DNA of 64,000 nt from Stygiobacter sp043807765 (lineage in GTDB: Bacteria; Bacteroidota; Ignavibacteria; Ignavibacteriales; Melioribacteraceae), in the NCBI GenBank assembly GCA_043807765.1, contig JAZDFQ010000095.1, positions 20,301-84,300 of the forward strand, written 5' to 3'. Positions 61,424-64,000 of this stretch are shown here, piece after piece. The notes beneath the pieces are model-generated. The model was not told the origin of the DNA, made no database searches, and saw only the letters and a list, made by a program, of their open reading frames with translations. Made by a program: the position numbers and the translations under genes. Each line of letters starts with the position of its first letter. Position 1 is the stretch's first letter.

Positions 61424-64000
61424 ATGAAAGGCAAAATCTATTTAACCGTTATAATAGTTCTACTCTCTGCTTTATCAACCTTTGCCCAAACGCCAACCGT
61501 GTTAACCCTCAAAGCATCAGGCGTTAGCTCCACCGAAATACCGGAAGGAAGTTCTAATATCAGTATTTCTGCAGCACTAAAAGGAGCGGTAAATGCCAAT
61601 GGAACAAATTGCACCGTTAGTTTTGAGTATGGAAATACAACGAGTTACGGAAATACTATTGCCGCAAGCCCCGGAACAGTAACCGGAAGCGTTGACAATG
61701 CAATTAATGCAGCCGTTACCCTTAACTACACACACACCGGTCCGCAAGAACGGCTGATCCACTACCGCTTAAAAGTTACCAACGAATATGGAACTTATTA
61801 CGGCAGAGACTTTATAGCAACAGCCATTGACCCAACCCGTAACATTTTTATTAGTGCGACTTGTACCGATAGTGAAACATGGGCATATTTCGATATGCAG
61901 AATAATAATAATTCGTTTGATATTACAGTTAATTATAGTGCGGGTGCTTCATACACAGGAAGTGTAATAATTGGAACTAACCAAGTACAGCAAGTAAATG
62001 TGGGAAAAGGCAGCATTTGTTCATTTTATTATCACTATACCTTATTTAGGCAGGTTTTAACTAACGACCAACCTTGTTTGGAAACACAATTGTCTAAACA
62101 GAAAATCTTTATGACAGCCACCGGGAAAATAGCTTCCGATAAAAGGATGTATAGAATTGAAAATGTCAATTCAAGTTCAGTTAATATTGAAATTACATGT
62201 GGCTCTACTTATACATACACCATAGCGCCACAGTCTGTTGCTTATTTTGCGGGTCCTTTGGCTGAGGCTCAAATAGGTATTTCTGGAGAACCATTTGCTA
62301 TTTCCTCCCCATTAAGTGGTTACGCCTACGAAGGCATGGCTTGGCTTTCAGTAACGCCCCTTTCAACAACTGCCACCACTGCCAATTTTGAACTTTATAA
62401 CCGCGACGATTCCACGCATACTTTTGTGATGCGAAATGCCGGCGGAACGGAAAATAGTTATACCCTTGCGGCTTACGAAAGCAGAACCGTAACGCTTGCC
62501 AACGAGAATTGGGATGTTTACACTACTGTTTGGGATCCTACCGGAATGTATTATGGAACTACATATCACAAAATTTACACCGGTCCCGCATTTGGCGATG
62601 CCACAAGTTTTTACAACGGATTATTAAAAGTTGCTACGGCAATTCCGGGCAGTTCGATAACGGCTTCAGTTACGCCGTCAACTATCGCATCATCAACATC
62701 ATTAACTTTGAACGGAGTAATTTCCAACAGCGCCTTTGCAAACACCGATGTTGATTACCATTTTATTTACGGAACCGACCCCAACAACTTAAACCAGAGC
62801 ACATCTACGCAAAGCGGAACTGTACCCGCATCGGGAAGCCTGAATGTAAATACAACAATAACCGGGCTAACGGAGGGAACACTATATTATTACAAACTTG
62901 TTGCCGGAGAAATTACAAGTTCAACCGGAAAAATATTTTTAAGCAGTTCAATTCCATCCAGCAATCTTAAACTGTGGCTTCGTTCGGATTTAGCCGTAAC
63001 ATCGGCAAGTTCCGCGGTTTCAACTTGGGGAGATGTTTCCGGTTTGGGAAATGATGCTTCGCAGAGTACAAGCGCAAATCAACCTACACTTGTTTCTAAT
63101 TCCATGAATGGAAATCCGGTAATTAGATTTAATGGAACAAATTCAAAACTAACTTTGCCGACTTCTGCAACACTTGGAGTGCAAAGCAATCCATATGAAA
63201 TGTTTATTGTGGCAAAATCTGCTTCAAGCAATGTTCAGTTTCTTGTAAGCGGAAATGCAAACGAGCAATTTGAATATCATCTAAATGGCGTGGGTGCAAG
63301 ATTTATTCCGGTTACTTCTGCATATCTTGATGAAGGAGCGGCGTTAGATTATACCAATGGCAGTGCTCATGTCTTTTCTGCAAGAGCAAGTTCAAGCGGC
63401 GGCGCTGTTCGTGTTGATGGAATTGATGGCGGAACTTCGAGTGCGAACATTCTATCATCAAACAGTGGCGCGCTGCAGCTTGGTGTACGCAGTGATGGCA
63501 CATATTATTTTAATGGTGATATTGCGGAAGTAATTCTTTACAACAGTAATTTAAGTACATCAGATAGAAGCACAGTAGAACATTATCTTGCAAACAGATA
63601 TGGAATAACATCCAGCGCACTTCCGGTTGAGTTAACATCTTTTAGTGCAGAGTGTAGAGCGCAGAGTGTAGAGTTGAAATGGACAACGGCAACAGAAGTT
63701 AACAACTATGGTTTCAATGTAGAATTGAGAATTGAGAATGGAGAATGGAAAACTCTTGGATTTGTTAATGGGAATGGCAACAGCAATTCACCGAAGAGTT
63801 ATTCGTTTACAGTCAATCTTGCTCTTACTCATAATCTTAATCTGCTTCAGTACAGATTAAAGCAAATAGACTTTGACGGCAAGTATGAATACAGTGATGT
63901 AGTTGAAGTTAGTGTTGATGCACCAACGCAATTTGCCTTGGAACAGAATTATCCAAATCCGTTTAACCCGGAAACAACTATTAGCTACAAGGTTCAAGCT
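61424..64000 (+). CDS. Large secreted T9SS cargo protein (cut by window end)
   Basis: An open frame of 859 codons from ATG 61424 to the last base; I followed it codon by codon and found no stop. Signal peptide (KIYLTVIIVLLSALSTFAQ); fibronectin-like repeats about 25-120 and 400-505 (FEYGNTTSYGNTI; FIYGTDPNNLNQS); a LamG/concanavalin-like domain about 515-720 (LKLWLRSDL, WGDVSGLGNDASQ); then LPVELTSFSAE, a linker, and the sorting domain beginning FALEQNYPNPFNPETTISYK. The cysteine-containing middle part (about 140-280) is less typical. It is probably exported by T9SS and may bind surface glycans. Coding sequence around 63647-63748 carries microrepeats. Confidence 0.88.
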   Translation, partial: MKGKIYLTVIIVLLSALSTFAQTPTVLTLKASGVSSTEIPEGSSNISISAALKGAVNANGTNCTVSFEYGNTTSYGNTIAASPGTVTGSVDNAINAAVTLNYTHTGPQERLIHYRLKVTNEYGTYYGRDFIATAIDPTRNIFISATCTDSETWAYFDMQNNNNSFDITVNYSAGASYTGSVIIGTNQVQQVNVGKGSICSFYYHYTLFRQVLTNDQPCLETQLSKQKIFMTATGKIASDKRMYRIENVNSSSVNIEITCGSTYTYTIAPQSVAYFAGPLAEAQIGISGEPFAISSPLSGYAYEGMAWLSVTPLSTTATTANFELYNRDDSTHTFVMRNAGGTENSYTLAAYESRTVTLANENWDVYTTVWDPTGMYYGTTYHKIYTGPAFGDATSFYNGLLKVATAIPGSSITASVTPSTIASSTSLTLNGVISNSAFANTDVDYHFIYGTDPNNLNQSTSTQSGTVPASGSLNVNTTITGLTEGTLYYYKLVAGEITSSTGKIFLSSSIPSSNLKLWLRSDLAVTSASSAVSTWGDVSGLGNDASQSTSANQPTLVSNSMNGNPVIRFNGTNSKLTLPTSATLGVQSNPYEMFIVAKSASSNVQFLVSGNANEQFEYHLNGVGARFIPVTSAYLDEGAALDYTNGSAHVFSARASSSGGAVRVDGIDGGTSSANILSSNSGALQLGVRSDGTYYFNGDIAEVILYNSNLSTSDRSTVEHYLANRYGITSSALPVELTSFSAECRAQSVELKWTTATEVNNYGFNVELRIENGEWKTLGFVNGNGNSNSPKSYSFTVNLALTHNLNLLQYRLKQIDFDGKYEYSDVVEVSVDAPTQFALEQNYPNPFNPETTISYKVQA

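Noticed and set aside
1..64000. tRNA, rRNA or known riboswitch
   Set aside because: Reading the gaps between genes gave no cloverleaf, no rRNA-like stretch and no recognisable riboswitch core; a covariance search could still find small RNAs.

Overview
The window looks like a chromosome segment from the Ignavibacteria (Chlorobi/Ignavibacteria side of Bacteroidota). Supporting signs are a PorQ-type T9SS protein and two secreted proteins with T9SS-type C-terminal domains (one with the NYPNPFNPETTISY motif). Others are Reg_prop/Y_Y_Y sensor kinases paired with NarL-type regulators, DUF4920, promoter-like TAnnTTTG boxes, frequent TTG/GTG starts, low GC, and many small palindromic repeats between genes. 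No rRNA, tRNA, CRISPR, transposase or phage gene was seen.

Layout. 1-7.8 kb: end of lpdA, secreted PQQ-propeller and TPR proteins, porQ, htpX. 7.9-14.7 kb: a compact forward operon (bamD, thioesterase, FG-GAP protein, T9SS-type metalloprotease, ccmA, ccmB) with overlapping ends. 14.7-21.4 kb: two two-component systems transcribed divergently. 21.6-26.7 kb: a small unknown protein with twin terminators, a DUF4920 protein, priA, rluE, a Yip1-like membrane protein. 26.8-30.3 kb: a tandem array of small membrane-protein genes and XRE regulator genes, mostly degraded, held together by ATGA overlaps. 30.5-35.6 kb: tryptophanase, a DUF4905-like protein, the AmmeMemoRadiSam A and B proteins, a Y-family polymerase. 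35.7-41.3 kb: two paralogous alpha/beta hydrolases, a GH127 glycosidase, a DinB-family protein. 41.4-45.5 kb: two paralogous TPR histidine kinases without regulators. 45.7-50.4 kb: pstSCAB1B2 with convergent phoU. 50.6-53.8 kb: C69 peptidase, a two-gene cassette of unknown function between direct repeats, a cupin. 54-59.4 kb: glycyl-tRNA synthetase with an apparent ATC start, and a third two-component system. 59.5-64 kb: secreted proteins, ending in a T9SS cargo protein cut by the window edge.

Most notable observations: (1) the decaying XRE/membrane-protein array, its translational coupling and its promoter-operator; (2) two PstB ATPases with complementary motif losses, predicting an asymmetric heterodimer with one good ATP site; (3) the 52.5-53.3 kb pair, a small basic protein plus a TIR-like or deoxyribosyltransferase-like protein, bounded by 33-bp direct repeats that carry a promoter motif; (4) the ATC start of glyS; (5) a 14-mer repeated upstream of three transcription units around the third two-component system. 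Family names come from recognised motifs, not database searches.
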